A DNA stretch of 64,000 nt from Pseudomonas sp. FP2335 (GCF_030687535.1 NZ_CP117437.1:5081501-5145500); one strand, 5' to 3'; counted from the first letter of the stretch, positions 40,165 to 53,154 are shown. Notes: a model not told the origin generated them from the sequence alone. Made by a program: numbers and translations.

Positions 40165-42084
40165 TTAATGGTCAGCCGCAGGGCCGCCGATCGGGGTTTC
40201 AGGGCGTTCATTCTGGACCACTGGCGGCGTACCCGAAGTACCCGAACCACCTTCCCAATCGCGAGGCTCACGCGGGGTGCGGCCAGCCATGATGTCGTCG
40301 ATCTGGTCGGCATCAATGGTTTCGTACTTCATCAGCGCGTCAGCCATCGCGTCGAGCTTGTCGCGGTTATCGGTCAGGATCTGCTTGGCCGTGCCGTAGC
40401 ACTGGTCGATGATGCTGCGCACTTCGGAGTCGATCAGCTTGGCTGTCTCACCGGAGAAGCTGGCGCTTTGACCGCCGCCGCCACGACCCAGGAACACCTC
40501 ACCTTCTTCCTCGGCATACATCAAAGGACCGAGTTTTTCCGACAAGCCCCACTTGGTCACCATGTTTCGCGCAATCTGGCTGGCACGCATGATGTCGTTG
40601 GACGCGCCGGTGGTCACACCGTCAAAGCCCAGGGTCATTTCTTCCGCGATACGGCCGCCGTACAGCGAACAGATCTGGCTGATCAGCGCACGCTTGGAAA
40701 GGCTGTAGCGATCTTCTTCCGGCAGGAACATGGTGACACCCAGCGCCCGACCGCGAGGAATGATCGATACCTTGTAGACCGGGTCATGCTCTGGCACAAC
40801 GCGACCAACAATGGCGTGACCGGCTTCGTGATAAGCAGTGTTCTGCTTTTCTTTCTCGGACATGACCATGGATTTGCGCTCGGCGCCCATCATGATCTTG
40901 TCTTTCGCCAGTTCGAACTCTTTCATTTCGACGATGCGCTTGCCGGTACGGGCCGCAAACAGCGAAGCCTCGTTAACCAGGTTGGCCAGGTCAGCACCGG
41001 AGAAGCCAGGAGTACCACGGGCAATCACGGCCGGAGCCACGTCGTCGCCCATCGGCACTTTGCGCATATGCACTTTGAGAATCTGCTCACGACCACGGAT
41101 GTCCGGCAAGCCGACCACGACCTGGCGGTCGAAACGGCCGGGACGCAGCAACGCAGGGTCCAATACATCCGGACGGTTGGTAGCAGCGATGACAATGATG
41201 CCGTCATTCATTTCAAAGCCGTCCATCTCAACCAGCAGTTGGTTGAGGGTCTGCTCACGCTCATCATGACCGCCGCCCATGCCGGCGCCACGATGGCGAC
41301 CAACGGCGTCGATTTCATCGATGAAGATAATGCAAGGTGCGTGCTTCTTGGCCTGCTCGAACATATCGCGAACACGGCTGGCGCCGACACCGACAAACAT
41401 CTCGACGAAGTCAGAACCGGAAATGGTGAAGAACGGCACTTTCGCTTCGCCGGCAATCGCCTTGGCCAGCAAGGTTTTACCCGTACCTGGCGGGCCTACC
41501 ATCAGCACACCACGTGGAATGCGACCACCCAGGCGCTGGAACTTGCCCGGATCGCGCAGGAACTCGACCAACTCACCGACTTCTTCCTTGGCTTCATCGC
41601 AACCGGCAACATCAGCCAGGGTGGTCTTCACCTGATCTTCGGAAAGCAGGCGCGCCTTGCTCTTGCCAAAGCTCATCGGCCCGCCCTTGCCTCCCGCACC
41701 ACCTTGCATCTGGCGCATGAAGAACATGAACACGGCAATAATCACCAGGATCGGGAAGCTGGCGACCAGGAGCTGGGTCCAGATGCTCTGCTGCTCAGGC
41801 TGCTTGCCTTCAACCACGACGTGGTTGTCCACCAGATCGCCGATCAGGCCGTTGTCCGGAATGTTCGGACGAATGGTCTTGAAGCTATCGCCGTCGTTGC
41901 GCTTGCCGTTGATCACAAAGCCATCAATCGCTACACGCTCGACCTTGCCATCCTTGACTTGCTGGATGAAGTCGGAGTAGTTGAGGGTCTGCGGCTCGTT
42001 AGGGCTGGAGAAGTTGTTCATCACCGTCACAAGGACAGCCGCGATGATCAACCACAGGATCAGATTCTTTGCCATATCGTTCAA
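40165..42084 (-). CDS. ftsH: ATP-dependent zinc metalloprotease FtsH
   Basis: This 639-residue inner-membrane AAA+ protease has two N-terminal transmembrane helices (about 7-24 and 102-123) flanking a periplasmic domain. It has Walker A G-P-P-G-T-G-K-T (197-204), SRH arginines and the zinc site H-E-A-G-H. It degrades LpxC, sigma32 and unassembled membrane proteins in relatives. The start at the TTG 42084 is favoured by a GAGGG 7 nt upstream; the ATG at 42075 (M-A-K-N) would give 636 residues and is the alternative. It lies downstream of rlmE. Confidence 0.96.
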   Translation of the reverse strand: MNDMAKNLILWLIIAAVLVTVMNNFSSPNEPQTLNYSDFIQQVKDGKVERVAIDGFVINGKRNDGDSFKTIRPNIPDNGLIGDLVDNHVVVEGKQPEQQSIWTQLLVASFPILVIIAVFMFFMRQMQGGAGGKGGPMSFGKSKARLLSEDQVKTTLADVAGCDEAKEEVGELVEFLRDPGKFQRLGGRIPRGVLMVGPPGTGKTLLAKAIAGEAKVPFFTISGSDFVEMFVGVGASRVRDMFEQAKKHAPCIIFIDEIDAVGRHRGAGMGGGHDEREQTLNQLLVEMDGFEMNDGIIVIAATNRPDVLDPALLRPGRFDRQVVVGLPDIRGREQILKVHMRKVPMGDDVAPAVIARGTPGFSGADLANLVNEASLFAARTGKRIVEMKEFELAKDKIMMGAERKSMVMSEKEKQNTAYHEAGHAIVGRVVPEHDPVYKVSIIPRGRALGVTMFLPEEDRYSLSKRALISQICSLYGGRIAEEMTLGFDGVTTGASNDIMRASQIARNMVTKWGLSEKLGPLMYAEEEGEVFLGRGGGGQSASFSGETAKLIDSEVRSIIDQCYGTAKQILTDNRDKLDAMADALMKYETIDADQIDDIMAGRTPREPRDWEGGSGTSGTPPVVQNERPETPIGGPAADH

Positions 42085-42275
42085 TTAACTACCCTCTGAA
42101 GCAAGCTCCGCTACTGGCGCGCGCTTCGCATGATATTCACCGGCCTAACTTACTACATTACCTACAACTCTGGCAGGCGCCGTCTGTAACCCTTTGTGAA
42201 ACTTTGACTACACAATATTCGTAAAGCTTCGTGACGAAAGCGACATAAAAAAACCTATCGCCCTCCTCGACTTTC

Positions 42276-42926
42276 TCAAAAACGCTCTTCACTCGTCGCA
42301 CCTTCGACGCCACGGAAGCCACGGCACAGCAGGTATTGCTCTCTGGACCGGTCCCGGGAAGAGTCTGGCTTACGCGTCTGCACCTTATCGAACAACTTGC
42401 GTATGTTCTTGTGGTACTCGTCGAAACCTTCACCCTGGAAGACCTTCACCAGGAAATCGCCACCGGGACGCAATACCCGACCCGCCAAATCCAGTGCCAG
42501 CTCGCAAAGGAACATTGCACGCGGCATATCGACGGCCGGTAATCCACTCATATTGGGGGCCATGTCGGAAATCACAAGGTCTACCTGCGAATTTCCCACA
42601 GCCTCAAGGATTTGGGCGAGCACCGTGTCCTGGGTAAAGTCACCATGAACAAAGGTCACGTCCGGGATGCTGTCCATCTCGAGGATGTCGGAAGCGATAA
42701 GGCGACCTTGCCCACCAATCAGACGACTGGTCACCTGGGACCAGCCACCAGGGGCTGCACCAAGATCGATAACGCTCATGCCTGGACGGATCAGCTTGTC
42801 CTTGTCCTGGATCTCCAGCAGCTTGTAGCTGGCACGGGAACGATAGCCGTCCTTTTGCGCCTTTTTGACGTAAGGATCGTTGAAATGCTCTTGCAGCCAC
42901 TTGAGGCTAGTTTTGGAACGGGCCAC
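42276..42926 (-). CDS. rlmE: 23S rRNA 2'-O-methyltransferase (U2552)
   Basis: This 216-residue RrmJ/FtsJ methylates U2552 in the 23S A-loop. It has the SAM motif [13 protein letters not shown] (about 54-66), [11 protein letters not shown] and K-V-F-Q-G-E-G (K-D-K-E-type catalytic set). The start is a GTG with GAGGTG upstream. The C-terminal tail ([16 protein letters not shown]) looks a little longer than I expect. It is divergent from yhbY, an association also seen in E. coli. Confidence 0.95.
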   Translation of the reverse strand: MARSKTSLKWLQEHFNDPYVKKAQKDGYRSRASYKLLEIQDKDKLIRPGMSVIDLGAAPGGWSQVTSRLIGGQGRLIASDILEMDSIPDVTFVHGDFTQDTVLAQILEAVGNSQVDLVISDMAPNMSGLPAVDMPRAMFLCELALDLAGRVLRPGGDFLVKVFQGEGFDEYHKNIRKLFDKVQTRKPDSSRDRSREQYLLCRGFRGVEGATSEERF

Positions 42927-43031
42927 GGGCCACCTCGAAAATAAAACGGGTTGTGATTAACTGGGCGGTCCCGGACTCGCTCGGGTAAACTGGCCGCCGC
43001 TTTTTACAAGATCAGACGCAGGGGTCAGATT

Positions 43032-43340
43032 ATGCCGCTCACTCAAGAGCAGAAGAAACAGTACAAATCCATTGGCCACCATCTGAAACCAGTTCTGATT
43101 GTGGCAGACAACGGTTTGACTGAAGGTGTGTTAGCCGAACTTGAACGCGCATTGGGCGATCACGAACTGATCAAGATCAAGGTCAACATCCTTGACCGCG
43201 AAGCGCGCCTGGCCGCCATTGCAGAACTGTGCAAGGTGGGCAAGGCCGACCTGGTTCAGGTCATCGGCAAGATGGCGCTGCTGTATCGCAAGAACTTCAG
43301 CGTCAACAAGCAGCTGTCGAACGTTCATCGCTTCAAATGA
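43032..43340 (+). CDS. yhbY: CRM-domain RNA-binding protein YhbY
   Basis: This 102-residue ribosome-assembly protein has a CRM/YhbY fold. It shows K-S-I-G-H-H-L-K-P-V-L-I-V-A-D-N-G-L-T and the G-K-A-D-L-V-Q-V-I-G-K segment in place of the GxxG loop. It binds pre-50S particles in E. coli. It is divergently transcribed from rlmE. It ends 9 nt before the convergent membrane-protein gene. Confidence 0.93.
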   Translation: MPLTQEQKKQYKSIGHHLKPVLIVADNGLTEGVLAELERALGDHELIKIKVNILDREARLAAIAELCKVGKADLVQVIGKMALLYRKNFSVNKQLSNVHRFK

Positions 43341-43349
43341 TTCAAAGGG

Positions 43350-43754
43350 TCACGGGCGTGCTTCGCGCGCCCTGCCACTCCATCCCGGTGCAGGTTGCAC
43401 AACCAGGACCAAGCCAGAGAACCCTAGCACAAGATAGCTGAACAACTGCCAGCGCAACGCTTCCGGCAGCCACACATGCACGATGCAAAACATTGCACAC
43501 GCATACAGCGCCATCAACAGCAGTTGGCCGCGAATATCCCGCCACAAACTCCCCCAGCCTTCGGCCTTGACCAGCACCAACGCCTGGAGTGTCACGCACG
43601 CCGCCGCAAAACCCACCAGCAGCGCACTCAGTAATCCGTCGATCTCATCGATCAGCAACGGTGCCAGGCCTATCAGGCCCAGCGCCGGTAAAACACCAAT
43701 GTGCAACAACCACAGGCCACCCACCCAAAGCATCTGGGAGAGCTGCCAAAGCAT
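43350..43754 (-). CDS. Small four-helix inner-membrane protein (DUF4149-like)
   Basis: This 134-residue hydrophobic protein has about four transmembrane segments. It starts M-L-W-Q-L-S-Q-M-L-W-V-G-G-L-W-L-L-H-I-G-V-L-P-A-L, which resembles DUF4149-type proteins. The function is unknown. The ATG at 43754 is chosen; a TTG at 43805 would overlap greA and has no support. The ATG comes directly after the greA terminator-like hairpin, with no Shine-Dalgarno, so expression may depend on readthrough. Confidence 0.65.
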   Translation of the reverse strand: MLWQLSQMLWVGGLWLLHIGVLPALGLIGLAPLLIDEIDGLLSALLVGFAAACVTLQALVLVKAEGWGSLWRDIRGQLLLMALYACAMFCIVHVWLPEALRWQLFSYLVLGFSGLVLVVQPAPGWSGRAREARP

Positions 43755-43777
43755 GGCGCCCGCACGGAGCGGGCGCC
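43755..43777 (-). terminator. Hairpin after greA
   Basis: A perfect 9-bp stem GGCGCCCGC / GCGGGCGCC with a 5-nt loop lies directly against the next ATG. There is no T run (the sequence continues ATGCTTTGG). Confidence 0.6.
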
Positions 43778-43782
43778 GCCTT

Positions 43783-44259
43783 TCAGACGTGACGAACTTC
43801 AACAATCTCGTACTCGATCACGCCACCCGGCGTCTTGACGGCCACCACATCCCCCTCTTCCTTGGCAATCAAGGCGCGGGCCAGCGGTGAACCGACGGAG
43901 ATCTTGCCGAGCTTGAAGTCAGCTTCGTCCTCGCCAACGATGTGGTAGACCACACTTTCGTCAGTCTCGACATTGGCGATTTCCACGGTCGTGCCGAAAA
44001 TCACCTTGCCGGTCTTCGGAATGGTCGTCACGTCGATCACCACCGAGTTCTGCAGGCGGCCTTCGATGTCACGGATCCGCGCCTCAACCATACCCTGCTG
44101 CTCGCGAGCAGCGTGGTATTCAGCGTTTTCCTTCAAGTCACCCAGCTCGCGGGCCGTACCGATGTCCTGGCTCAGCTTTGGACGGACGACCTTGGTCAGA
44201 TGGGCGTGTTCCTCTTCCAGGGCCTTGAAGCCCTGGACGGTCATTGGGTATTTGGTCAT
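43783..44259 (-). CDS. greA: Transcription elongation factor GreA
   Basis: This 158-residue factor enters the RNA polymerase secondary channel and stimulates cleavage of backtracked RNA. It has a coiled coil with the acidic tip ([16 protein letters not shown]) and the C-terminal FKBP-like G-S-P-L-A-R-A-L-I. It overlaps carB by 4 nt (ATGA). The carAB-greA order is typical of Pseudomonas. Confidence 0.98.
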   Translation of the reverse strand: MTKYPMTVQGFKALEEEHAHLTKVVRPKLSQDIGTARELGDLKENAEYHAAREQQGMVEARIRDIEGRLQNSVVIDVTTIPKTGKVIFGTTVEIANVETDESVVYHIVGEDEADFKLGKISVGSPLARALIAKEEGDVVAVKTPGGVIEYEIVEVRHV

Positions 44260-47200
44260 GCCTTCAATCCTGCGTGTAGATCCTGCAAGCGACGCACGGT
44301 CTTTTCCGGACCGAACTTGAGCGCTTCGCAGATAGCTTCGCCAGCAGCAATGGTGGTGGTGCAGTAGATCTTGTGCTGCAAGGCGTTACGACGAATGGAG
44401 TAGGAATCCGCGATCGACTGGCGACCTTCAGTGGTGTTGATGATCAAGGTGACTTCGTCGTTCTTGATCATGTCGACCACGTGCGGACGGCCTTCCGTCA
44501 CCTTGTTCACGCGACGCACTTTCAGACCGGCAGCCTCGATCAGCTTGGCGGTCCCGGCAGTGGCCACGACTTCGAAGCCCAAGTTGATCAGATCACGGGC
44601 AACGCCTGCAACCAGTGGCTTGTCGTCATCACGCACGCTGATGAACGCAGTACCGCCGGTCGGCAGCACTTCGCTGGCGCCCATCTGGGCCTTGGCGAAT
44701 GCTTCACCGAAGGTATCGCCCACGCCCATCACTTCGCCAGTGGACTTCATTTCAGGGCCCAGGATCGGGTCCACACCAGGGAATTTGGCGAATGGGAACA
44801 CCGCCTCTTTCACGCTGTAGAAGTTCGGGATGATTTCCTTGGTGAAGCCGATTTCCTTCAGGGTCTTACCAGCCATCACACGGGCAGCGATCATGGCCAG
44901 GGAAACACCGATGCATTTGGAAACAAACGGCACGGTACGCGAAGCGCGCGGGTTGACTTCAATAACGTAGATGTCTTCGCCTTGCAGCGCCAACTGTACG
45001 TTCATCAGGCCGACCACACCCAGCTCCAGGGCCATTTTCTTGACCTGTTCGCGCATCTCGTCCTGGATGTGCACCGGCAGCGAGTACGGCGGCAGCGAGC
45101 ACGCGGAGTCACCGGAGTGAACGCCAGCCTGTTCGATGTGCTGCATGATCGCGCCGATCACCACGTCGGTGCCGTCGCAGACAGCGTCCACGTCCATTTC
45201 GATGGCGCAATTGAGGAAGTGGTCCAGCAGCACCGGGCTGTCATTGGACACTTTCACGGCGTCACGCAGGTAACGCTTGAGCTCTTCTTCTTCGTAGACG
45301 ATTTCCATCGCCCGACCGCCCAGCACGTAGGACGGACGCACCACCAGCGGGTAGCCGATCTTGCTGGCTGCACGGATGGCCTCGTCTTCGCTACGCACAG
45401 TGGCGTTTGGCGGCTGACGCAGGTTCAGGCGCTCAACCATTTGCTGGAAGCGCTCACGGTCTTCGGCACGGTCGATGGCGTCAGGGCTGGTACCGATGAT
45501 CGGCACGCCAGCCGCTTCAAGGGCGCGAGCCAGTTTCAGCGGGGTTTGGCCGCCGTACTGGACGATCACGCCTTTGGGCTTCTCGACGCGTACGATTTCC
45601 AGCACGTCTTCCAGGGTCACTGGTTCGAAGTACAGGCGATCAGAAGTGTCGTAGTCGGTGGACACAGTTTCCGGGTTGCAGTTGACCATGATGGTCTCGT
45701 ACCCGTCTGCGCGCAGGGCCAGAGCGGCGTGTACGCAGCAGTAGTCGAACTCGATGCCTTGGCCGATACGGTTTGGACCGCCGCCCAGGATCATGATCTT
45801 GTCGCGACCCGACGGCGCCGCTTCGCACTCTTCCTCGTAGGTGGAGTACAGGTACGCGGTATCGGTGGAGAACTCGGCAGCGCAGGTGTCAACGCGCTTG
45901 TAGACCGGGAAGATCTCCAGCTTGTGGCGATGGGTCCGCAGGTTTTTCTCGGTCACGCCCAGCAGCTTGGCCAGACGCTGGTCGGAGAAACCTTTGCGCT
46001 TGAGGCGGAACATCATGTCGCGGTCGATGCTGGCCAGACCCAGGGTCTTGACCTTCTCTTCTTCCTTGATCAGATCTTCGATCTGCACCAGGAACCATGG
46101 GTCGATCATGTTCATGCCGAAGATGTCTTCGACGGACAGGCCGGCACGGAAGGCATCAGCCACGTACCAGATACGCTCGGCGCCCGGCACGGTCAGCTCG
46201 CGCTTGAGCACGCTCATGCTTTCCGGGTTGCTCAGGTCGAGCTTCTCGTCCAGGCCACAAACGCCCACTTCCAGGCCGCGCAGGGCTTTCTGCAAGGATT
46301 CTTGGAACGTACGGCCGATGGCCATGACTTCACCCACGGATTTCATCTGGGTGGTCAGGCGCGCGTCAGCCTTGGCGAACTTCTCGAAGGCGAAACGTGG
46401 CAGCTTGGTCACGACGTAGTCGATGGACGGCTCGAAGGACGCCGGAGTCTTGCCGCCGGTGATGTCGTTCGACAGCTCATCCAGGGTGTAACCCACCGCC
46501 AGCTTGGCCGCGACCTTGGCAATCGGGAAGCCGGTGGCTTTCGAGGCCAGAGCCGAAGAGCGGGATACACGCGGGTTCATTTCGATCACGACCATGCGGC
46601 CGGTGTTCGGGCAGATGCCGAACTGAACGTTGGAACCGCCGGTTTCCACGCCGATCTCGCGCAGTACCGCCAGGGAGGCGTTACGCAGGATCTGGTATTC
46701 CTTGTCGGTCAGGGTCTGCGCTGGAGCCACGGTGATCGAGTCACCGGTGTGCACGCCCATCGGGTCAAAGTTTTCGATGGAGCAGACGATGATGCAGTTG
46801 TCCTTCTTATCGCGGACAACCTCCATCTCATATTCTTTCCAACCGATCAGGGATTCGTCGATCAGCAGCTCTTTGGTCGGCGACAGGTCCAGGCCGCGGG
46901 CGCAGATTTCTTCGAATTCTTCACGGTTGTAAGCGATACCGCCACCCGTGCCGCCCATGGTGAAGGACGGACGGATGATGCACGGGAAGCCCAGGGTCTC
47001 GAGGACCGCGTTGGCCTCTTCCATGCTGTGGGCGATACCGGAACGCGGGCACGCCAGGCCGATGGATTTCATCGCCTTGTCGAAACGCGAACGGTCTTCA
47101 GCCTTGTCGATGGTGTCGGCGTTGGCACCGATCATCTCTACGCCGAACTTTTCCAGGACGCCTTCGCGCTCCAGGTCCAGGGCGCAGTTCAGGGCAGTCT

Positions 47201-47477
47201 GGCCACCCATGGTTGGCAACAGTGCGTCCGGACGCTCTTTCTCGATGATCTTGGCAACGGTTTGCCACTTGATCGGCTCGATGTAGGTGGCGTCGGCCAT
47301 GTCCGGGTCGGTCATGATGGTGGCCGGGTTGGAGTTCACCAGGATGACGCGGTAGCCCTCTTCGCGCAGGGCTTTGCAGGCCTGGGCGCCGGAGTAGTCG
47401 AATTCGCAGGCCTGGCCGATAACGATCGGGCCAGCGCCAAGAATCAGGATGCTTTTTATGTCTGTACGTTTTGGCAT
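44256..47477 (-). CDS. carB: Carbamoyl-phosphate synthase large subunit
   Basis: This 1073-residue synthetase makes carbamoyl phosphate for arginine and pyrimidines. It has two homologous ATP-grasp halves (starting [17 protein letters not shown] and [15 protein letters not shown]) and a C-terminal MGS-like allosteric domain (about 935-1073) where UMP and ornithine bind in relatives. I choose the ATG at 47477, matching family length. It is separated from carA by 105 bp that hold a hairpin (about 47538-47575) but no gene; P. aeruginosa has an extra gene here. Confidence 0.98.
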   Translation of the reverse strand: MPKRTDIKSILILGAGPIVIGQACEFDYSGAQACKALREEGYRVILVNSNPATIMTDPDMADATYIEPIKWQTVAKIIEKERPDALLPTMGGQTALNCALDLEREGVLEKFGVEMIGANADTIDKAEDRSRFDKAMKSIGLACPRSGIAHSMEEANAVLETLGFPCIIRPSFTMGGTGGGIAYNREEFEEICARGLDLSPTKELLIDESLIGWKEYEMEVVRDKKDNCIIVCSIENFDPMGVHTGDSITVAPAQTLTDKEYQILRNASLAVLREIGVETGGSNVQFGICPNTGRMVVIEMNPRVSRSSALASKATGFPIAKVAAKLAVGYTLDELSNDITGGKTPASFEPSIDYVVTKLPRFAFEKFAKADARLTTQMKSVGEVMAIGRTFQESLQKALRGLEVGVCGLDEKLDLSNPESMSVLKRELTVPGAERIWYVADAFRAGLSVEDIFGMNMIDPWFLVQIEDLIKEEEKVKTLGLASIDRDMMFRLKRKGFSDQRLAKLLGVTEKNLRTHRHKLEIFPVYKRVDTCAAEFSTDTAYLYSTYEEECEAAPSGRDKIMILGGGPNRIGQGIEFDYCCVHAALALRADGYETIMVNCNPETVSTDYDTSDRLYFEPVTLEDVLEIVRVEKPKGVIVQYGGQTPLKLARALEAAGVPIIGTSPDAIDRAEDRERFQQMVERLNLRQPPNATVRSEDEAIRAASKIGYPLVVRPSYVLGGRAMEIVYEEEELKRYLRDAVKVSNDSPVLLDHFLNCAIEMDVDAVCDGTDVVIGAIMQHIEQAGVHSGDSACSLPPYSLPVHIQDEMREQVKKMALELGVVGLMNVQLALQGEDIYVIEVNPRASRTVPFVSKCIGVSLAMIAARVMAGKTLKEIGFTKEIIPNFYSVKEAVFPFAKFPGVDPILGPEMKSTGEVMGVGDTFGEAFAKAQMGASEVLPTGGTAFISVRDDDKPLVAGVARDLINLGFEVVATAGTAKLIEAAGLKVRRVNKVTEGRPHVVDMIKNDEVTLIINTTEGRQSIADSYSIRRNALQHKIYCTTTIAAGEAICEALKFGPEKTVRRLQDLHAGLKA

Positions 47478-47582
47478 GGGTTTGTCACTCAAATCCGCAG
47501 GTCAGTCGGCAAGCCGTCTTGAACAATCTTTGAAGAGCCTGCGGGGGCCACCGAGGTACGGGGCCGCCCGCAGGCCGCTCAG

Positions 47583-48719
47583 TCAGCGTCGCTTGGCCAT
47601 CTCATTGATGAAACGGTCGAACAGCGGCGCTACGTCGTTCGGGCCAGGGCTCGCTTCCGGGTGGCCCTGGAAGCTGAACGCGCTCTTGTCGGTGCGCTCG
47701 ATGCCTTGCAGGGAGCCGTCGAACAGCGACTTGTGAATGGCGCGGACATTGCCCGGCAAAGTCGCTTCATCCACCGCAAAACCGTGGTTCTGGCTGGTGA
47801 TCATGACGACGCCAGTGTCCAAGTCCTGCACAGGGTGGTTGGCGCCGTGGTGGCCGTGACCCATTTTCAGGGTCTTGGCGCCGGAGGCCAGGGCCAGCAG
47901 TTGGTGACCGAGGCAGATGCCGAACACCGGGATCTCGGTTTCCAGCACGTCCTTGATCGCCTGGATGGCGTAGTCGCACGGCTCAGGGTCGCCCGGGCCG
48001 TTGGACAGGAACACGCCGTCCGGTTGCAGGGCCAGGACATCGCTGGCCGGGGTTTGCGCCGGCACCACGGTCACGCGGCAGCCGCGCTCGACCAGCATGC
48101 GCAGGATGTTGTACTTGACGCCGTAGTCGTAGGCCACAACGTGGTAAGGCAGCTCGGCGGCCTCGATGGTTGCGTGACTGTCGGTCTTCAATTCCCAGAC
48201 AGTGGAGCGCCACTCATACGATTCCTTGGTGCTGACCACTTTTGCCAGGTCCATGCCTTTCAGGCCAGGGAAACCCTGCGCAGCAGCAATTGCAGCAGCT
48301 TCGGAAATATTGTCACCGACCATGATGCAGCCGTTCTGCGAGCCTTTTTCACGCAGGATGCGTGTCAGGCGGCGCGTATCGATACCGGCGATCGCCACAA
48401 CATTGTTGGCTTTCAGGTAATCGGACAGCGACATCGTGTTACGCCAGTTGCTCGCAACCAGTGGCAGGTCACGAATCACCAGACCAGCCGACCAGACACG
48501 ATCAGACTCGACGTCTTCCGGTGTAGTACCGGTGTTGCCGATGTGTGGATAGGTCAGGGTAACGATCTGTTGGGCGTAGGAAGGATCGGTAAGGATTTCC
48601 TGATAGCCGGTCATGGCGGTGTTAAACACCACCTCTCCAACGGTCTGACCGTCGGCTCCAATGGCTTCGCCGCGAAAAATGCTGCCATCAGCAAGGGCGA
48701 GTATGGCTGGCTTAGTCAA
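47583..48719 (-). CDS. carA: Carbamoyl-phosphate synthase small subunit
   Basis: This 378-residue glutamine amidotransferase subunit supplies ammonia to CarB. The class I triad Cys is in [10 protein letters not shown] (about 268-277), and the His/Glu are in G-H-P-E-A-S-P-G. The start is an unusual TTG (48719-48717: TTG ACT AAG) with GGGAGG just upstream. I recall a UUG start reported for Pseudomonas carA, which fits. A terminator-like hairpin lies 46-82 nt upstream. Confidence 0.97.
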   Translation of the reverse strand: MTKPAILALADGSIFRGEAIGADGQTVGEVVFNTAMTGYQEILTDPSYAQQIVTLTYPHIGNTGTTPEDVESDRVWSAGLVIRDLPLVASNWRNTMSLSDYLKANNVVAIAGIDTRRLTRILREKGSQNGCIMVGDNISEAAAIAAAQGFPGLKGMDLAKVVSTKESYEWRSTVWELKTDSHATIEAAELPYHVVAYDYGVKYNILRMLVERGCRVTVVPAQTPASDVLALQPDGVFLSNGPGDPEPCDYAIQAIKDVLETEIPVFGICLGHQLLALASGAKTLKMGHGHHGANHPVQDLDTGVVMITSQNHGFAVDEATLPGNVRAIHKSLFDGSLQGIERTDKSAFSFQGHPEASPGPNDVAPLFDRFINEMAKRR

Positions 48720-48764
48720 GAAGACCTCCCGTAAATAAAGCCTGAAAGGGCGATCGCAGGTTGT

Positions 48765-48800
48765 AAAAAAGCGGAGTGACGTATGGACACGTCACCCCGC
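48765..48800 (-). terminator. Terminator-like hairpin in carA leader (possible attenuator)
   Basis: On the minus strand GCGGGGTGACG-tgtccata-CGTCACTCCGC forms an 11-bp stem with one G-U pair, followed by T6. It sits between the dapB terminator and carA, so it acts on transcripts entering carA rather than ending dapB. Confidence 0.65.
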
Positions 48801-48932
48801 TTCTTCACTGAATTATTCTGCGCGCTTTTAGTGGACACACTAAAGCTGTAGCTTACAGAAAAAGGCTTTTTGGGTCCACCGCTAATGAGCCTAAAAGGCA
48901 GGGGAATGCGACAGGACGTCGCTTAGCGGGTA

Positions 48933-48969
48933 AAAACGGGGCCTCAGGATAATCCTGACACCCCGTTTT
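48933..48969 (-). terminator. dapB terminator
   Basis: The arms AAAACGGGG / CCCCGTTTT with inner TCAGGAT/ATCCTGA form a long stem that ends in a T run on the minus strand, just after the dapB stop. Confidence 0.85.
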
Positions 48970-48978
48970 AGCTACTGA

Positions 48979-49794
<816 letters not shown>

Positions 49795-50919
49795 TTACAG
49801 GTCGCCGAAGAAGCGCTTCACGCCATCGAAAAAGCCTGTGGTTTTCGGCGAATGAGAGTCATCACCTTCCAGCGAACTGCGGAACTCTTCAAGCAACTCG
49901 CGCTGACGACGATTCAGATTGACCGGCGTTTCAACCGCCACACGGCACATCAGGTCGCCAGCACCGCCACCGCGCACCGGCGCAACGCCTTTGCCACGGA
50001 TACGGAACTGCTTGCCGGTCTGAGTCCCCTCAGGGATCTTCAGCTTGACCCGACCATCCAGCGTCGGAATCTCCAGCTCGCCACCCAGCGCCGCATCCAC
50101 AAAGCTGATCGGCACTTCGCAGAACAGGTGCTTGCCATCACGCTGGAAGATCGAGTGCTCGCGCACATTGATCACCACGTACAGGTCGCCCGTTGGCCCG
50201 CCCTGAGTGCCCGCTTCGCCCTCACCCGACAGGCGGATGCGATCACCAGTATCCACGCCCGCCGGCACTTTCACCGACAGCGTCTTGTACTCTTCGACAC
50301 GCCCTTCGCCGTGGCATGAATCGCACGGGTCGGAAATGATCTTGCCCTGGCCATGGCAACGCGGGCAGGTCTGCTGCACCGAGAAGAAGCCCTGCTGCAT
50401 GCGGACCTGACCAATACCACCGCACGTCGGGCAAGTGATCGGCGAGGAGCCTTTCTTGGCACCCGAGCCGTCGCACGGCTTGCAGTTAACCAGTGTCGGC
50501 ACACGAATGTTGACGCTGGTGCCGCGCACGGCCTCTTCCAGGTTCAGCTCGAGGGTGTAGCGCAAGTCGCTGCCACGCTGGGCCCCGCCACGCTGACCGC
50601 CACGACCACCGCCGAAGAAATCACTGAACACATCGCCGAAAATATCGGAGAAATTCTGACCACCAAACCCGGCACCACCGCCACCCATGCTCGGGTCGAC
50701 GCCGGCATGACCATACTGGTCGTAGGCCGCACGCTTATTGGGATCAGACAAGCATTCGTAGGCCTCGTTGGCCTCTTTGAACATCTCTTCGGATTCTTTG
50801 CTATCCGGATTACGGTCCGGGTGGTGCTTCATCGCCAGGCGACGGTAGGCCTTCTTCAGGTCCGCATCGCTGGAGCCGCGCTCCACACCCAACACTTCGT
50901 AATAGTCACGCTTTGCCAT
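49795..50919 (-). CDS. dnaJ: Chaperone DnaJ
   Basis: This 374-residue class I Hsp40 has an N-terminal J domain ([12 protein letters not shown] with H-P-D), a G/F region (about 76-110), a zinc region with four C-x-x-C-x-G-x-G-type motifs (about 145-205) and a C-terminal substrate domain. The ATG at 50919 is used; the frame extends 69 nt further upstream without family support. It is 318 bp after dnaK. Confidence 0.98.
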   Translation of the reverse strand: MAKRDYYEVLGVERGSSDADLKKAYRRLAMKHHPDRNPDSKESEEMFKEANEAYECLSDPNKRAAYDQYGHAGVDPSMGGGGAGFGGQNFSDIFGDVFSDFFGGGRGGQRGGAQRGSDLRYTLELNLEEAVRGTSVNIRVPTLVNCKPCDGSGAKKGSSPITCPTCGGIGQVRMQQGFFSVQQTCPRCHGQGKIISDPCDSCHGEGRVEEYKTLSVKVPAGVDTGDRIRLSGEGEAGTQGGPTGDLYVVINVREHSIFQRDGKHLFCEVPISFVDAALGGELEIPTLDGRVKLKIPEGTQTGKQFRIRGKGVAPVRGGGAGDLMCRVAVETPVNLNRRQRELLEEFRSSLEGDDSHSPKTTGFFDGVKRFFGDL

Positions 50920-51237
50920 AAGTCTTTGCACTCTTGTAGGACGTTCAGCCAGACCCTCCTGAGCCTTGCCAAACTCGTTGAGCCCCAATACAGGCCCGGA
51001 CCCAACTCACGTCAATTCAACGATCCTGGTCATAACTACTTTTAGCCAGGGACCTGGCCAAAAATGCGGTATTTACTGCTCGGAAAGCAGGAGCATTCCC
51101 GATCACACCGCCAGCATCCGAGCGATGTCGCATGCTGTAAAAATTCCCATACCCCAGACACGCCAACGCGGGAGCAAGCTCCCGCGCGGCGACATCCTAC
51201 CAGTCACCGCTTGATAGCGGTCAACCGGACGAGCAAC
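50920..51237 (-). other. dnaK-dnaJ intergenic region (318 bp)
   Basis: This region holds a REP-like hairpin (GCGGGAGC-AA-GCTCCCGC, about 51169-51186), a small ACCGCT/AGCGGT hairpin after the dnaK stop, and a GCCAGG/CCTGGC hairpin near 51043-51060. A possible minus-strand promoter is TTGACG (51015-51010) N17 TGTATT (50992-50987) ahead of dnaJ. I see no convincing RpoH site and no gene. Confidence 0.5.
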
Positions 51238-53154
51238 TTACTTCTGCTCTTTGACTTCTTCGAACTCAGCATCAACCACGTCGTCGTGCTTGGCTTCAGG
51301 CTCTGCCTGTTGCGCGCCGCCCTCAGGCTGAGCCTGTTGTTCGGCGTACATCTTCTGAGCAACCGGCGCGGAGACTTTCGACAACTCCTCAACCTTGGCA
51401 TCGATGGCAGCCTTGTCGTCGCCCTTGATGGCGGCTTCCAGGGCAACCACGGCAGCTTCGATCGCGGTCTTCTCTTCGGCAGTCACTTTGTCGCCAGCAT
51501 CAACGACCATTTTGCGCGTCGAGTGAACCAATGCATCACCCTGGTTACGGGCAGCGGCCAGCTCTGCAAACTTGGCGTCCGCGTCAGCGTTGGCTTCAGC
51601 ATCACGAATCATCTGTTGAATTTCTTCATCAGACAGACCGGAGTTGGCCTTGATCGTGATCTTCTGCTCTTTGCCGGTAGCCTTGTCTTTCGCACCAACG
51701 TGCAGAATGCCGTTGGCGTCGATGTCGAAGGTCACTTCGATTTGTGGCACGCCACGTGGTGCTGGTGGAATCTCGGCCAGGTCGAACTTGCCCAGGGACT
51801 TGTTCTGCGCAGCCTGCTTACGCTCACCTTGCAGCACGTGAATGGTCACAGCGCCCTGGTTGTCATCGGCAGTCGAGAACACTTGCGATTTCTTGGTAGG
51901 AATCGTGGTGTTTTTCTCGATCAGCGCAGTCATCACGCCACCCATGGTTTCGATACCCAGGGTCAGCGGGCTGACATCCAGCAGCAACACGTCTTTCACG
52001 TCGCCGGCCAATACCGCGCCCTGGATAGCAGCACCCATGGCAACCGCTTCGTCCGGGTTAACGTCTTTACGTGCTTCTTTACCGAAGAACTCGGTTACTT
52101 TTTGCTGTACCAGCGGCATGCGAGTCTGGCCGCCGACCAGGATCACGTCGTTGATGGAACCAACGTCGATACCGGCATCTTTCAATGCAATGCGGCAAGG
52201 CTCGATGGTGCGCTGAACCAGGTCTTCGACCAGCGATTCCAACTTGGCGCGAGAAATCTTCACGTTCAAGTGTTTAGGACCGGTGGCGTCTGCAGTGATG
52301 TACGGCAGGTTCACGTCGGTCGCATTGCTGGACGACAGTTCGATCTTGGCTTTTTCAGCAGCTTCTTTCAGACGCTGCATCGCCAGCGGATCACCCTTGA
52401 GGTTCATGCCGCTTTCTTTCTTGAATTCGTCGACGAGGTAGTCGATCAGGCGAATGTCAAAGTCCTCACCACCCAGGAAGGTGTCGCCGTTGGTGGCCAA
52501 CACTTCGAACTGGTGCTCGCCGTCAACTTCAGCGATCTCGATCACGGAGACGTCGAAAGTACCACCACCCAGGTCATAAACGATCACGGTGTGGTCGCCT
52601 TTGGCCTTGTCCATACCGTAAGCCAGAGCGGCCGCAGTAGGTTCGTTGATGATACGTTTTACGTCCAGGCCCGCGATACGGCCGGCGTCTTTGGTTGCCT
52701 GACGCTGGCTGTCGTTGAAGTAGGCCGGAACGGTGATGACCGCTTCAGTCACTGGCTCGCCGAGGTAGTCTTCGGCGGTTTTCTTCATCTTTTTCAAGAC
52801 TTCAGCCGAGATCTGCGGTGGAGACATCTTGTTGCCGTTTACTTCAACCCAGGCGTCACCGTTGTCAGCCTTGGCGATTTTGTACGGAACCATCTTGATG
52901 TCTTTCTGCACGACTTCTTCGTCGAACTTACGACCGATCAGACGCTTTACCGCGTACAGAGTGTTGTGCGGGTTGGTAACAGCCTGGCGCTTGGCCGACT
53001 GACCTACAAGAATTTCACCGTCATTGGCGTAAGCAATGATCGACGGCGTGGTACGCGCGCCTTCGGCGTTTTCGATAACTTTAGCTTTACCGTTTTCCAG
53101 AACGGAGACACACGAGTTGGTGGTCCCCAGGTCGATACCGATAATTTTGCCCAT
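51238..53154 (-). CDS. dnaK: Chaperone DnaK (Hsp70)
   Basis: This 638-residue protein-folding ATPase begins [15 protein letters not shown]. It has the phosphate-binding [13 protein letters not shown] and Y-D-L-G-G-G-T-F-D segments, the linker V-L-L-L-D-V-S-P, and an E-E-V-K-E-Q-K tail. It works with DnaJ (downstream) and GrpE (upstream). Its own RpoH promoter lies in the grpE-dnaK gap. Confidence 0.99.
   Translation of the reverse strand: MGKIIGIDLGTTNSCVSVLENGKAKVIENAEGARTTPSIIAYANDGEILVGQSAKRQAVTNPHNTLYAVKRLIGRKFDEEVVQKDIKMVPYKIAKADNGDAWVEVNGNKMSPPQISAEVLKKMKKTAEDYLGEPVTEAVITVPAYFNDSQRQATKDAGRIAGLDVKRIINEPTAAALAYGMDKAKGDHTVIVYDLGGGTFDVSVIEIAEVDGEHQFEVLATNGDTFLGGEDFDIRLIDYLVDEFKKESGMNLKGDPLAMQRLKEAAEKAKIELSSSNATDVNLPYITADATGPKHLNVKISRAKLESLVEDLVQRTIEPCRIALKDAGIDVGSINDVILVGGQTRMPLVQQKVTEFFGKEARKDVNPDEAVAMGAAIQGAVLAGDVKDVLLLDVSPLTLGIETMGGVMTALIEKNTTIPTKKSQVFSTADDNQGAVTIHVLQGERKQAAQNKSLGKFDLAEIPPAPRGVPQIEVTFDIDANGILHVGAKDKATGKEQKITIKANSGLSDEEIQQMIRDAEANADADAKFAELAAARNQGDALVHSTRKMVVDAGDKVTAEEKTAIEAAVVALEAAIKGDDKAAIDAKVEELSKVSAPVAQKMYAEQQAQPEGGAQQAEPEAKHDDVVDAEFEEVKEQK

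Noticed and set aside
40168..42099. 643-residue open frame antisense to ftsH
   Set aside because: Same reason; ftsH motifs are decisive.
44373..47522. 1049-residue open frame antisense to carB
   Set aside because: It is the mirror of carB in a GC-rich genome whose codon bias leaves the opposite strand open. It has no recognisable domain and carB is unmistakable.
47478..47582. Possible extra gene between carA and carB, as in P. aeruginosa
   Set aside because: Only 105 bp remain and they form a GC-rich hairpin with no frame.
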